From Saprospiraceae bacterium (lineage in GTDB: Bacteria; Bacteroidota; Bacteroidia; Chitinophagales; Saprospiraceae), in assembly GCA_020631355.1 (NCBI GenBank), contig JAHDHL010000003.1:186001-250000 (forward strand): a DNA stretch of 64,000 nt. Direction: 5' to 3'. Positions 54,668 through 63,972 of the stretch are shown here, in pieces. The notes below the pieces were generated by a model that had not been told where the DNA came from, did no database searches, and saw only the letters and a program-made list of their open reading frames with translations. How positions within the stretch are numbered: the stretch's first letter is position 1; every line of letters begins with the position of its first letter. The position numbers were made by a program, and so were the translations under genes.

Positions 54668-55944
54668 TCTACATTCTTGCAAAATGCTTTTGCAAAAGCA
54701 TATAAATCCTTGAATTGCAAATCAATATCCTCATGTTTTGCAAGTTCTACTTCTTCCACTGTCTTTGTTTCCAAAAAGACACTGAACATTCCCAACCTCT
54801 TACCGAATTGGATATCAGAAACAGAGTCTCCCACAATGATGGACTTTGAAAAATCAATCTTAGGAAAATCCCGTTGAGCGTCCAATCCCATACCGATATT
54901 GGGTTTTCTTGTTTTGGGGTCCAGTTTGGATAAGCCGGGAGCATAATAACACTTATCAATCTTACCTCCTAGTTCGGCAATACAATCACACATATGCTGA
55001 TGTACATCATTCAATAGTTGGGCCCTGACCAAATTCTTACCTACTCCTTGTTGGTTGGTAACCAAAACAGTCTGGTCAAAAAATGGGGATAATTGGGCTA
55101 CAGCCTTATCACTATCAGGAATGAAAAGGAACTCCTTGACATATTTCACATAATTGCCGGGGATTCTTTGATTGATTACCCCATCCCTATCCAAGAATAA
55201 GGTCCAACCACCTTGTAGAACCCGTTTCCGCAAATCCGTTATTGATTGGATGCCGAAATCAGATTGAGCTTTTTCATAATCATCAGGAATACCTATATCT
55301 ATAAAATAAGACGAAGTACTGACTGCCATTACATTCATATTCTGAATGTGCGATTCTAAAATATCCTTTTCGAATGAGAATATTCTTGGTAAATCCGTAA
55401 TCCCAAAGAGACTATTATCCATCAGATAAATACCACCATTAATGACTCCCTTGGCTTTCAACTGATTCTTCTCCTTGAATGATAGAATCCTGTCTTCTTT
55501 GATATTCAAGGAACCATATCTGGAAACATTATCAAGCGGTTTGACTGCCATAACCATATCTGCGGAATGGCTATTCCAAATTCGTTCCATCTCCTGCAAA
55601 TCCGCATAAAAGAGTGTATCCCCATTGAAAACGAAGTACGGCTCGATTCCAAAATATTCTCCTGCATGCTGAATGGCACCACCAGTACCCAAAGGTTCCT
55701 GTTCTATGGCATATCTGATTTTTATTCCTCTATATACATCACCAAAATGAGTGATGATTACCTCTTTCTTGTATCCGACGGATAAGACCACCTCTTTGAA
55801 ACCATAATTGTATAGCATATCCATCAAATACTCCAAGAATGGTTTTCCTGCTACTTCAGCCATAGGCTTGGGAATATCCTTAATGACACTGGATAACCTT
55901 GTACCTTTCCCACCTGCCAATATGACGGCCTTGTTCAACTTCAT
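54664..55944 (-). CDS. Heptose-1-phosphate nucleotidyltransferase fused to heptose-bisphosphate phosphatase (HddC-GmhB type)
   Basis: About 426 residues from the ATG at 55944 (MKLNKAVILAGGKGTRLSS). The N-terminal nucleotidyltransferase (AVILAGGKGTRL, IPKPMAEVAGKPFLEY, YFVFNGDTLFY) activates a sugar-1-phosphate. The C-terminal HAD phosphatase has LDRDGVINQR, VTNQQGVG, RKPNIGM and IIVGDSVSDIQFG. The order fits LPS heptose synthesis. The Cys/His zinc loop of GmhB before RKP is largely lost (only CYYAPG remains). Its 3' end overlaps the kinase-like gene by 4 bp. Confidence 0.82.
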   Translation of the reverse strand: MKLNKAVILAGGKGTRLSSVIKDIPKPMAEVAGKPFLEYLMDMLYNYGFKEVVLSVGYKKEVIITHFGDVYRGIKIRYAIEQEPLGTGGAIQHAGEYFGIEPYFVFNGDTLFYADLQEMERIWNSHSADMVMAVKPLDNVSRYGSLNIKEDRILSFKEKNQLKAKGVINGGIYLMDNSLFGITDLPRIFSFEKDILESHIQNMNVMAVSTSSYFIDIGIPDDYEKAQSDFGIQSITDLRKRVLQGGWTLFLDRDGVINQRIPGNYVKYVKEFLFIPDSDKAVAQLSPFFDQTVLVTNQQGVGKNLVRAQLLNDVHQHMCDCIAELGGKIDKCYYAPGLSKLDPKTRKPNIGMGLDAQRDFPKIDFSKSIIVGDSVSDIQFGKRLGMFSVFLETKTVEEVELAKHEDIDLQFKDLYAFAKAFCKNVD

Positions 55945-56085
55945 ACAATCTATTTTGGGTAAAAATATAGGATTTGGGAACGAATTGGTATATCTATCCA
56001 TTAAGTCTTTGGCAGGAATTCAAAAAATTCTATTCTGAAGCCAATTCTAAGCATAGCTTAGGATTCAAACAACTATCATTGTATC

Positions 56086-56751
56086 ATGGATAAGCAATTT
56101 TACAAGGCATTGCAGGAGGAAATGGCCGAACAGGTCATCATTCCGGAAAACAAGGATTTCAAAATCAGGAAACAACAACTGATTTTTACATTCGATATCC
56201 AATACCAAGGAGATAAGGGTTTTGTAGCCATTGATGTTCAATCATATGGTGGTCAACAAAAGGGTGTCCATACTTATGAATTGGATGTACTGGTTGAATA
56301 CCAACCCGGGTACTTTGCTTTCAGGGAGGGGCCCTTGCTATTGGAAGCCATGGAGAAATTGATTGCTAGTGAGGGATATGAGCCGAGTCTATTGGTCATA
56401 GATGGTCACGGTACAGCACATCCAAGGAAACTAGGTGTAGCATCTTGGTTGGGTATCAAGAGTGGTGTGCCTAGTATTGGTGTAGCCAAGGAACCATTGC
56501 TGAAGACTGAATACAAGACCCTACTGGAAGAAGCAGCGGGTGCCAAAGTTGATGTCACACTCGGAGATGAGACGGTTGGATTTGTATTGAGAAGCCAGAC
56601 GGGTGTAAAGCCTATTTTCGTAAGTGCGGGACATCAAATTAGCCAAAGTGAGGCATTGCGTATCAGCAAGAAACTAAGAGGCCCGTATAGAATATTGGAA
56701 CCTATAAGGAGAGCAGACCAAGCTGCCAGGCAAGCAGCCAGAACATCATAA
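56086..56751 (+). CDS. nfi: Endonuclease V
   Basis: 221 residues. It nicks DNA one base 3' to deaminated bases (inosine). Active-site blocks are conserved: VAIDVQSYGG (first Asp), FAFREGPLLLEA (Glu), LLVIDGHGTAHPRKLG (Asp) and VKPIFVSAGHQIS. The length is normal. It has its own terminator and faces the acyl-CoA dehydrogenase gene. Confidence 0.9.
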   Translation: MDKQFYKALQEEMAEQVIIPENKDFKIRKQQLIFTFDIQYQGDKGFVAIDVQSYGGQQKGVHTYELDVLVEYQPGYFAFREGPLLLEAMEKLIASEGYEPSLLVIDGHGTAHPRKLGVASWLGIKSGVPSIGVAKEPLLKTEYKTLLEEAAGAKVDVTLGDETVGFVLRSQTGVKPIFVSAGHQISQSEALRISKKLRGPYRILEPIRRADQAARQAARTS

Positions 56752-56752
56752 A

Positions 56753-56785
56753 AAAAGCCAAGGAATCATTCCTTGGCTTTTCAAT
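56753..56785. terminator. Terminator between endonuclease V and acyl-CoA dehydrogenase genes
   Basis: A 13-bp stem AAAAGCCAAGGAA / TTCCTTGGCTTTT with a 3-base loop and T-rich ends lies between convergent genes and may serve both. Confidence 0.85.
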
Positions 56786-56809
56786 TTTATTATGGTGAAG
56801 AAATTCTTC

Positions 56810-58600
56810 TTACAAGAAATATTCATTCTTCTCGATAAATGCCTCTCCTACCTTTCTTCTGGTAATCATGGAATTAATCGGAACATACTTGGCATAACGC
56901 TTCACTCCCATAACAAGGGTTTTCAGCATGTCACCTTGTGCCCAGGCACATACCGTTCTCCTAGCATTCAATGAACATCTTTCCATTGCATCATCAAGGT
57001 ATACCCTAGCAATATTCAATTCGACCTCAGCAGCTGCCTCACCTTTTGTATTGGCTAGTTTAATCGCCCTGAACATTGCTGACTCAGCGACATAAATATC
57101 ACCCATTACATCCGCCAACATGATTAGGATTTCTTGTTCCTTTTCCAATTCAGTCATGAAGTTCTGAACGGTAGCACCAGCCACCAACAAGAACATTTTC
57201 TTCATGTTGGACAACATCTTCAGTTCTCTACCATACTTACCCTCCGGAGAAGACATATCAGGCATACCTGTCAGTTCTTTCTGAACGGCCATTGCCGGAG
57301 TCATCATATCGATTTGTCCTTTCAATGCTTTCTTCAATAATCTATCGACGGATAACATTCTGTTGATTTCAGATGTCCCCTCGAATATCCTATTGATACG
57401 AGCATCCCTGTAAGCAGATGCCATCGGAGCTTCTTCCGAATATCCCATGCCGCCATGTACCTGAAGGCCCTCATCAACCACATAATCCAAACACTCAGAA
57501 CCCCATACTTTCAAAATTGCACATTCGATGGCATATTCCTCAGCTGCTCCCAATAAGGCCTTTGATAAAGGCTCACCTTTTTCAAGGGATTGGTGCTCCA
57601 TGATCTTGATATCATTGGATGCCCTATATACTGCAGACTCTACAGCCCATGTACGAATGGCCTGCTCAGCAATCTTATATTTTATCGCACCGAAATTAGA
57701 AATCGGTTGCTTGAACTGATGTCTTTCATTTGCATAATTGATGGTCTGAGTTGAAAGTAACTTGCAAGCACCCAATACACCGGCACCCAACTTGATACGA
57801 CCAATGTTCAGGATATTGAATGCAATTCTATGGCCTTTCCCAATCTCACCCAATACATTCTCTACGGGAACCTTTACATTTTCGAAGAAAACCTGTCTTG
57901 TAGATGAGCCCTTGATACCTAACTTTTGTTCCTCTGCACCTGTTGTAACTCCTCCAAAGTCTCTTTCAACTATGAAACCAGTGAATTTCTCACCATCAAT
58001 TTTGGCGAAAACAACGAATACATCCGCAAAACCACCATTGGTGATCCACATCTTTTGTCCATTGATGATGTAATGTTTTCCATCATCTGATAATACCGCC
58101 TTAGTCTTGGCTGCAAGTGCATCAGAACCCGAACCCGGCTCAGTAAGACAGTAAGCTGCGAACTTCTTACCCTCTATCAATGTCGGTAAGTATTTGGATT
58201 TTTGTTCCTCATTACCAAAATAAAGTATGGGTAACATTCCGATACCCGTATGCGCACCTTGGGATAGTGCAAATGACTTCGCCTTGGAGAAACATTCCGT
58301 AAGCAACATATTGGTTACGAAATCCTGCATGGAACCACCATACTTCTCAGGAAAGGCAGTACCCAGTAAACCGAATTCACCCGCTTTGGTTAATAATTGT
58401 TTGGTCAGTTCGATATCCAATTTTTCCAATTGGGTCTGTTGTGGGATGATGAAATTATCTACGAAGTCATTCACCATATCCTTTACCATCAACTGTTCTT
58501 CCGTGTAATCCTCAGGAATGAACATATTCATTGGGTCTTGGTCCTTTACCAAAAACTCGCCACCTCTTAATGCAGTTATTTTCTCAATTGTCTCCATCAA
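56810..58600 (-). CDS. Acyl-CoA dehydrogenase (long-chain/VLCAD-like, 596 residues)
   Basis: 596 residues. The core 420 residues have the standard dehydrogenase blocks: CLTEPGSGSDALAAKTKAVL, KMWITNGGFADVF, ERDFGGVTTGAEEQKLGIKG, LQVHGGMGYSEEAP and INRIFEGTSEINRML, where the Glu-Gly-Thr holds the catalytic base. The extra C-terminal part of about 150 residues is that of long-chain/VLCAD-type enzymes. It would oxidise long-chain acyl-CoA in beta-oxidation, using FAD. Two similar palindromes lie upstream of its start. Confidence 0.88.
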   Translation of the reverse strand: MMETIEKITALRGGEFLVKDQDPMNMFIPEDYTEEQLMVKDMVNDFVDNFIIPQQTQLEKLDIELTKQLLTKAGEFGLLGTAFPEKYGGSMQDFVTNMLLTECFSKAKSFALSQGAHTGIGMLPILYFGNEEQKSKYLPTLIEGKKFAAYCLTEPGSGSDALAAKTKAVLSDDGKHYIINGQKMWITNGGFADVFVVFAKIDGEKFTGFIVERDFGGVTTGAEEQKLGIKGSSTRQVFFENVKVPVENVLGEIGKGHRIAFNILNIGRIKLGAGVLGACKLLSTQTINYANERHQFKQPISNFGAIKYKIAEQAIRTWAVESAVYRASNDIKIMEHQSLEKGEPLSKALLGAAEEYAIECAILKVWGSECLDYVVDEGLQVHGGMGYSEEAPMASAYRDARINRIFEGTSEINRMLSVDRLLKKALKGQIDMMTPAMAVQKELTGMPDMSSPEGKYGRELKMLSNMKKMFLLVAGATVQNFMTELEKEQEILIMLADVMGDIYVAESAMFRAIKLANTKGEAAAEVELNIARVYLDDAMERCSLNARRTVCAWAQGDMLKTLVMGVKRYAKYVPINSMITRRKVGEAFIEKNEYFL

Positions 58601-58642
58601 AATTCTCTATTTGAGTTAAACTATCTATTCTAATTCATGATA

Positions 58643-58720
58643 ATTGGCGAAAATTCGCCAATCTATATCAAATTTAAAGTAAAAATTGGGATGAATCAAG
58701 AATTTTAAGCGAAAATTCGC
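58643..58720. promoter_or_regulatory. Pair of GCGAAAATTCGC palindromes upstream of the acyl-CoA dehydrogenase gene
   Basis: Core GCGAAAATTCGC occurs at 58647-58658 (extended to a 20-base inverted repeat, ATTGGCGAA-AA-TTCGCCAAT, 58643-58662) and again at 58709-58720. Their centres are 62 bp apart, about six helical turns. They lie 43-120 bp upstream of the dehydrogenase start, suitable for a dimeric repressor such as a TetR-family regulator. The 320 bp between the two divergent genes hold no other feature that I can see. Confidence 0.5.
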
Positions 58721-58921
58721 TAAAACATTTATCTCCTTGCCGACAATCCGCAATCACTAATGGTACAAAACATGATGAATTGTCTCATTACTTGCCAGAA
58801 CAAGAAAAATTAGAAAAGGGGGTGTAACCAATGAACAATTATGTCATTATGGGATGGAAAGGAAGTTGGAATATCAGGGTTAATCAAAGTCAGATAACCC
58901 GATGTGTATGAAAATCATAGA

Positions 58922-59560
58922 ATGAAAGGAAACACCATATCATCTAATTCTAAAATAAATCGTAACATTACAGGTAACGATAATATTAAATCATTTGCCT
59001 CTGTGAAAACGATTTCAAATAGTGATATGGATGCAGAATGGGTACTCATACAGGAGGCCCAGAAGAATCCTGCACGTTTTAGACCGTTGTATGAAAAGTA
59101 CTATGTCCCCATCTTCCGTTTCGTTTTGAAAAGAGTCGGTGAAGAAGACCTTGCAGCTGATATCACCTCGCAGGTTTTTCTTAAGGCCATGAAAAAAATC
59201 GGGAAATACGAATACCGAGGTGTTCCTTTTTCCGCTTGGCTTTATAGAATTGCCAGTAATGAGGTTACCCAACATTTCAGGCAATCCAGTAAGAACCGAG
59301 TAGTCAGTATCAGTGACAATCATCTCTCTGGTCTGGTGGATGAGTCCTACTCCGACAACTTTGAGGAACAGAAAAAAATCATGATTTCAATGCTTTCCGA
59401 TTTAAAGGAAAGTGATCTTATTATGATTGAATTGAGATTCTTCGAACAAAGGTCATTCAAGGAAATTGCCGATATCCTTGATATGACTGAAAGCAATGCC
59501 AAGGTAAAGACTTACCGAATCATTGAAAGGATGAAGAAAAAAGTACGAAAAACAAATTGA
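58922..59560 (+). CDS. ECF-type RNA polymerase sigma factor
   Basis: About 212 residues from the ATG at 58922; a GTG at 58904 would add six more. The first 40 residues are a polar extension. Region 2 (RFRPLYEKYYVPIFRFVLKR, ADITSQVFLKAMKKIGKY, FSAWLYRIASNEVTQHFR) and region 4 (LKESDLIMIELRFFEQRSF, KEIADILDMTESNAKVKTYR) are complete. It probably directs a small stress or envelope regulon. The gene downstream encodes a single-pass membrane protein, probably its partner. Confidence 0.9.
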   Translation: MKGNTISSNSKINRNITGNDNIKSFASVKTISNSDMDAEWVLIQEAQKNPARFRPLYEKYYVPIFRFVLKRVGEEDLAADITSQVFLKAMKKIGKYEYRGVPFSAWLYRIASNEVTQHFRQSSKNRVVSISDNHLSGLVDESYSDNFEEQKKIMISMLSDLKESDLIMIELRFFEQRSFKEIADILDMTESNAKVKTYRIIERMKKKVRKTN

Positions 59561-59596
59561 TACAACATACTGATGCCCCTTAAATAGATATGATAT

Positions 59597-61270
59597 ATGA
59601 AGCAAGATTACGATATAAGATTTAATCCATCAGAGCCTAGCGATGAGCAAATCAAAAGTCACATGGACTTTGATGCCTTATTGCAGCAGATGGATGTTCC
59701 GATCAAGGAGAATAAGGAAGCCAAACGGGTTTCGTTATGGCCCAAATGGGCAGGTGGAATTGCTGTCGCAGCCACTGTTGCAGGAATCATTTTCGCAGGT
59801 CCTTTCTTCCAAGGTGGTAATGATATCGAATATCAGACTGCCTCCACACAGTATTTCAACCAGCAACCATTCATTCAGCCTCCTTTCGAGCAGGCACAAC
59901 CCAGATTGATGTCATATGATGTCAATGCAGGTAATGGTGGTACCATTAAGGTGAATAACAATACGAATATCAATGTATTGCCATCCACATTCCTGGATGA
60001 GAATGGCCAGGCTGTAAATGGTAAGGTGAATATCAAGTACAGGAACATGAACGACATCAGTGAGTATTTCATGTCAGGTATTCCCTTGAGTCTTCAGTCC
60101 GACCAATTGGGTACTGAACAATTATACGAAATCTATGCAGAAAAAGATGGTAAGCGTCTTGTAATTGACCCTGAGAAAGGATTGGAAATCATCATGACCG
60201 AAAGGCAAATGAATGCAGATTTCAAACCTGAGGCAAAGCAAGTATACCAATTGGATGTCCAGGGCAAGAAATGGGTACTCAAAGGACAATCAGAATATAA
60301 GGTAAATGTTATTCGTTCGGGAAAATCCAGTTCCAATGCTTCATCTGACCTAAGTGGCATAACGCAACTTGAACAAGCATTCGAAGCTGCAAAATTGGAT
60401 TTGGAAGGAAAATTCAAAGCAAGTCCGCTACCTACTGCCCCAAGAAAATTCGACCCTCAGAAAACTGTATTCGATTTGGATCTGGATCCATCCCTGAGCC
60501 AACAATTCAGTGCATTCAAAAATCTGAAATGGCAACCTATCGGAAATGAGAACGCCATCAAAATGGTTACCAAAATAGAATGGTACGAAGATGAGATTGA
60601 ATTGATGAAGGTGAGTGATAATCTATTCAAAATCAAATTCGATAATGGCAAGCAACAAGTGGAGCTTGATGCTATACCTGTACTAACGGGCAGTGAATAC
60701 CAATCTGCATTGAATCAGTACAATTCGGATAAGAGTAGAATTGAAGCGGAAAATAAGACTAAGGAAGCGGAAAAAGCAGCCGCTTTGGGTAAATTGAAAA
60801 CTCAATTCGAAACAGATAAGAATCTGGCATTATCCCAGAACGATGCGCCATCTAATCCAACTGAAGAAATTGTTGAGCAAGTAGTTGAGCATGTCTTCAA
60901 GGTAAAGGAATTGGGAATCTGGAACTTTAGTAACGCCATTACCAAACCTGCTGATCTAAAGCAAGTTGTTTGTAAAAATAATGCTGGAAAGGCATATCAG
61001 AATACAACACTATATGTGGCCAATCTAACTGATGGTACCCTTTCTAAATATTATCATGGAAAATTTGCCCTTATCGATATCAAGGCAAATAAGGAATACC
61101 AAATGTGGGTAGTGAATGAGAACCAAACCTTGTCCATTATATTCCCTGATGAAGTGAAACAAATGAATTGGTCAGATAGAGAGAATAGTATTCAATTCAA
61201 TCCTCCGAGTGATCAAATCAATAGTGAGGCTGATGTCTATAAGGCATTGAAATTGGGTTCGCCCATGTAA
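59597..61270 (+). CDS. Single-pass membrane protein downstream of an ECF sigma factor (possible anti-sigma)
   Basis: 557 residues. A cytoplasmic N-terminus of about 50 residues, a transmembrane helix (about 52-70, WAGGIAVAATVAGIIFAGP), then a large periplasmic part of about 480 residues with beta-rich segments and a charged helix (EAENKTKEAEKAAALGK). The gene order after a sigma factor and the topology suggest an anti-sigma factor, but I see no recognisable anti-sigma zinc motif. The periplasmic part resembles large Bacteroidota sensor domains; the ligand is unknown. Confidence 0.65.
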   Translation: MKQDYDIRFNPSEPSDEQIKSHMDFDALLQQMDVPIKENKEAKRVSLWPKWAGGIAVAATVAGIIFAGPFFQGGNDIEYQTASTQYFNQQPFIQPPFEQAQPRLMSYDVNAGNGGTIKVNNNTNINVLPSTFLDENGQAVNGKVNIKYRNMNDISEYFMSGIPLSLQSDQLGTEQLYEIYAEKDGKRLVIDPEKGLEIIMTERQMNADFKPEAKQVYQLDVQGKKWVLKGQSEYKVNVIRSGKSSSNASSDLSGITQLEQAFEAAKLDLEGKFKASPLPTAPRKFDPQKTVFDLDLDPSLSQQFSAFKNLKWQPIGNENAIKMVTKIEWYEDEIELMKVSDNLFKIKFDNGKQQVELDAIPVLTGSEYQSALNQYNSDKSRIEAENKTKEAEKAAALGKLKTQFETDKNLALSQNDAPSNPTEEIVEQVVEHVFKVKELGIWNFSNAITKPADLKQVVCKNNAGKAYQNTTLYVANLTDGTLSKYYHGKFALIDIKANKEYQMWVVNENQTLSIIFPDEVKQMNWSDRENSIQFNPPSDQINSEADVYKALKLGSPM

Positions 61271-61328
61271 AAAAGAGATTACAACCTATTCCTATATATA
61301 ACTAACCTTCGAATTTTAGTCAGTTGAG

Positions 61329-61357
61329 AAAGCCATGTTTATGCATGGCTTTTTTTT
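61329..61357. terminator. Terminator after the sigma/membrane-protein pair
   Basis: A 9-bp stem AAAGCCATG / CATGGCTTT with a 6-base loop and eight T residues. Confidence 0.85.
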
Positions 61358-61985
61358 AATCCATAAAGGATGTATCTCCTGCACCCTGCCTGATGATTAC
61401 AGGTGACCTATCGGTAAAATCAATGACAGTGGATGCTTCCGTACGTCCATACCCTCCGTCTATGATAATATCCACCTCATGGTCATATTCCTCATATATC
61501 TCATAAGGATCCGTATGGTATTCCATAAAATCGTCATCATTCCTCAAAGATGCGGAGAGAATGGGACGGCCCAAACCCTCCAGAATGGCTTTGGTGATAT
61601 TATTATTCTGAATCCTAACACCTACTGTCCGTTTTTTATTCTTGAACATCTTAGGCACTTTCTTACTTGCTTTGAGAATGTAAGTGTAAGGACCGGGCAA
61701 TGTCGCTTTCATTGTACGGAATGCCTCATTACTGAATGGCAACGTATAATCTGCTACATGGGAAAGATTTTCACAGATAAAGGAGAAGTTGGCCTTGTCA
61801 GGTTTGATGCCCCTGATGCGGCATATCCTTTCATAGGCTTTCTGATTCGTGATATCGCATCCCAATCCATAAACCGTATCCGTTGGATAGATGATTACAC
61901 CTCCTTTCTCCAAGGTTTCTATGACTTGTTTGATTTTTCTCGGATTGGGATTATCCGAATTGATTTCCAATAGCATATCATTCAA
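61356..61985 (-). CDS. YciO-type Sua5/YrdC family protein
   Basis: 209 residues. It has the YrdC fold motifs IIYPTDTVYGLGCDI, PGPYTYILKAS and RTVGVRI. The stretch DKANFSFICENLSHVADYT matches YciO of Enterobacteria more closely than TsaC, and YciO-type proteins are much weaker in threonylcarbamoyl-AMP synthesis. It may supply t6A formation or have another role. The gene overlaps the terminator of the convergent sigma/membrane operon. Confidence 0.85.
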   Translation of the reverse strand: MNDMLLEINSDNPNPRKIKQVIETLEKGGVIIYPTDTVYGLGCDITNQKAYERICRIRGIKPDKANFSFICENLSHVADYTLPFSNEAFRTMKATLPGPYTYILKASKKVPKMFKNKKRTVGVRIQNNNITKAILEGLGRPILSASLRNDDDFMEYHTDPYEIYEEYDHEVDIIIDGGYGRTEASTVIDFTDRSPVIIRQGAGDTSFMD

Positions 61986-61989
61986 GATT

Positions 61990-62023
61990 AAAATTCAAAA
62001 GCCGGATGAATTCATCCGGCTTT
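61990..62023 (-). terminator. Terminator of the Hsp70-like protein gene
   Basis: On the minus strand, a perfect 13-bp palindromic stem (AAAGCCGGATGAA / TTCATCCGGCTTT) followed by a T-rich run, 60 bp after the stop codon. Confidence 0.8.
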
Positions 62024-62082
62024 CGTTAAGGCTCCTTAGTTCTTGAGCCATAGTTTTGTTTTAGAACTCAGTATTAAAACTA

Positions 62083-63972
62083 CTAAATGGAAAACTTCTT
62101 ACGCAAATTTTGGTATATCTTCTTTCCGAAGAGTTGAAGTAATACCTTATGCATCTTATCTTCCATTTGCTTCTTAGATATTTCCTTAGCCTTAAAGTTA
62201 ACTAATTTAATATCCATTTCTCTTTTCAAGGACCATGTTAATTTAGAAAGGATGATGATATCATCAGCTTCCAAATCATAACTATGGTCTAAGTTAGTCA
62301 CTTCTTTCCAGATTTTAAGAATCAATTTCAAATCTTGGCTGGACCATTTTTCGATATCGGACTTGAATCTGGCTGCATTCTTCTTTACATATTCCGAAAT
62401 CGGTTCGCCCTCTACAGATTCCCTGTAATAATACTTACCAAAATCAGCTCCGTGAATCGGGCTCGTATTTTCGTAATACATGGACTCTTTTGTATGCAAA
62501 TTCTCAAAACTCGCTTTCATGTTAGAATTCTTCAAATCCGAATTGGAAATGAAACGTAGGACTTTTTCACCGGGTTGGTGCACCAGCTCTCCGACTTGTG
62601 CATCAAATCCGATGTTACCCAACTTCGACTTCGTCTTGAATACATTACTCAATTGTGTTCCAGAGGAAGCTTTCGATCGACCTGTGTTGGTAGCCGGTTT
62701 AGGCGTTTCTTTCTTAGCAACAGGTTTAGGTGCAGGCTTTGGTGTCTCCTTTTTGGCTTCCGGTTTTGGAGCAGGTGTTGGTTCCGGAGTTGGTGGCGTG
62801 GAAGTAACGATAGGTTCAGTCCTGGTTATCTTTTCCACACTAGAGGATGAAATCACTGGGATTTCAGTCTTCTTGCCCAATTCCTGTTCTAATTCGAGTG
62901 TGTCAACGATTTCGTCAATATTCCACATGACTACTTCCCTTGGGATACCTAAGTCATCTGCTTTCTTTCCGAACTTAGACTTATATTCATCAACCTTACT
63001 CGGGTCAACAACTGTCTGTCTGATTTCAAGTAACAAGGATTCCCTTGCATGCTTGGCCTCACGCTTACGCTTAAGGTTTGCAATCCTTTCTTCTTCGGCA
63101 CGCTCTGCACCCAAGAATTTTTCTATCCCACCGAATCCGACACTGGAAGCACCAACAACGATATCCTTTCTTGAGATGTAGGAATTCTTATTGATATAAG
63201 AGGATAACTGAAGTTCCTTATTCAGATAATCCTGTATCACCTGATTATCGAAGTAGTCACCCATCAGGATAACTTCCTTTAGGTTCTTGGATCCCTGGAG
63301 AATCTTAGGATGCAAATACTTGGAAAGCAAGGACCGTTTTTCGGTCAATTTGTCCTCATAATCCCCTTTGGAAACATTAATGGAAGCATCAATTGTAATT
63401 CCGCCACTTTTCTTCTGAATGGAATACTTCCCACCCTTTCCTCCTCGGGATATTTGTTGTAATAATTGCTTTTCCTGGTCACCACCCAACATCAAACCTT
63501 CCTTTGCGAATTCCGCAACCACATAATCAGTGATTTTCTTTAGGCCATCATCCGTATTCATTTCTGGAATATTGGATACCTGGGAGTTACCCTGTGACTT
63601 GTAGAAGAACAATTCACTACCCTTTCCCTGATTCTCAAGGATGACATAATCAGAATTTTCGGTATCCTTTCCTACACCCCTTAGGTATGAACTCGCCAGA
63701 TTGTCCTCAAAGACAATCCTTACATCATTTTCGTATTTCTTCTTGAATGCGTCCACTTTCTGTCTCCAACCACTGTCATTGAACGGTAGGATAATTGCTG
63801 TGGGAATGGGTTTGATTGCTTTCCAGCCCTTTTTCATGGCAGATTTAATGGACTCATCCAAACAAGCCCCCAAATCTCCTGTAATTTTTGAGTGTGATAA
63901 TACAGCCGAATCGTTCCTCCTTTTGATTAGGTTATGTATTTCATCCTTTGTTATAACAATGGTAAGTAACAT
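62083..63972 (-). CDS. Large protein with Hsp70-like segments and a proline-rich linker
   Basis: 629 residues; an in-frame TAA just upstream shows that the ATG at 63972 is the true start region. The parts before residue 110 (ITKDEIHNLI, KPIPTAIILPFND, DNLASSYLRGVG) and around residue 245 (VILMGDYFDNQVIQDYLN, IVVGASSVGFGG) resemble the nucleotide-binding lobes of Hsp70/actin-like proteins, but no phosphate-1 or phosphate-2 motif is clear. A proline/lysine-rich linker (TPKPAPKPVAKKETPKP) leads to a C-terminal domain of about 200 residues that I do not recognise. The function is unknown. Confidence 0.6.
   Translation of the reverse strand: MLLTIVITKDEIHNLIKRRNDSAVLSHSKITGDLGACLDESIKSAMKKGWKAIKPIPTAIILPFNDSGWRQKVDAFKKKYENDVRIVFEDNLASSYLRGVGKDTENSDYVILENQGKGSELFFYKSQGNSQVSNIPEMNTDDGLKKITDYVVAEFAKEGLMLGGDQEKQLLQQISRGGKGGKYSIQKKSGGITIDASINVSKGDYEDKLTEKRSLLSKYLHPKILQGSKNLKEVILMGDYFDNQVIQDYLNKELQLSSYINKNSYISRKDIVVGASSVGFGGIEKFLGAERAEEERIANLKRKREAKHARESLLLEIRQTVVDPSKVDEYKSKFGKKADDLGIPREVVMWNIDEIVDTLELEQELGKKTEIPVISSSSVEKITRTEPIVTSTPPTPEPTPAPKPEAKKETPKPAPKPVAKKETPKPATNTGRSKASSGTQLSNVFKTKSKLGNIGFDAQVGELVHQPGEKVLRFISNSDLKNSNMKASFENLHTKESMYYENTSPIHGADFGKYYYRESVEGEPISEYVKKNAARFKSDIEKWSSQDLKLILKIWKEVTNLDHSYDLEADDIIILSKLTWSLKREMDIKLVNFKAKEISKKQMEDKMHKVLLQLFGKKIYQNLRKKFSI

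Noticed and set aside
62480-63181. A 233-residue ORF on the plus strand
   Set aside because: It is antisense to the Pro/Lys linker region of the Hsp70-like gene; its composition is derived from that repeat and it has no recognisable domain.
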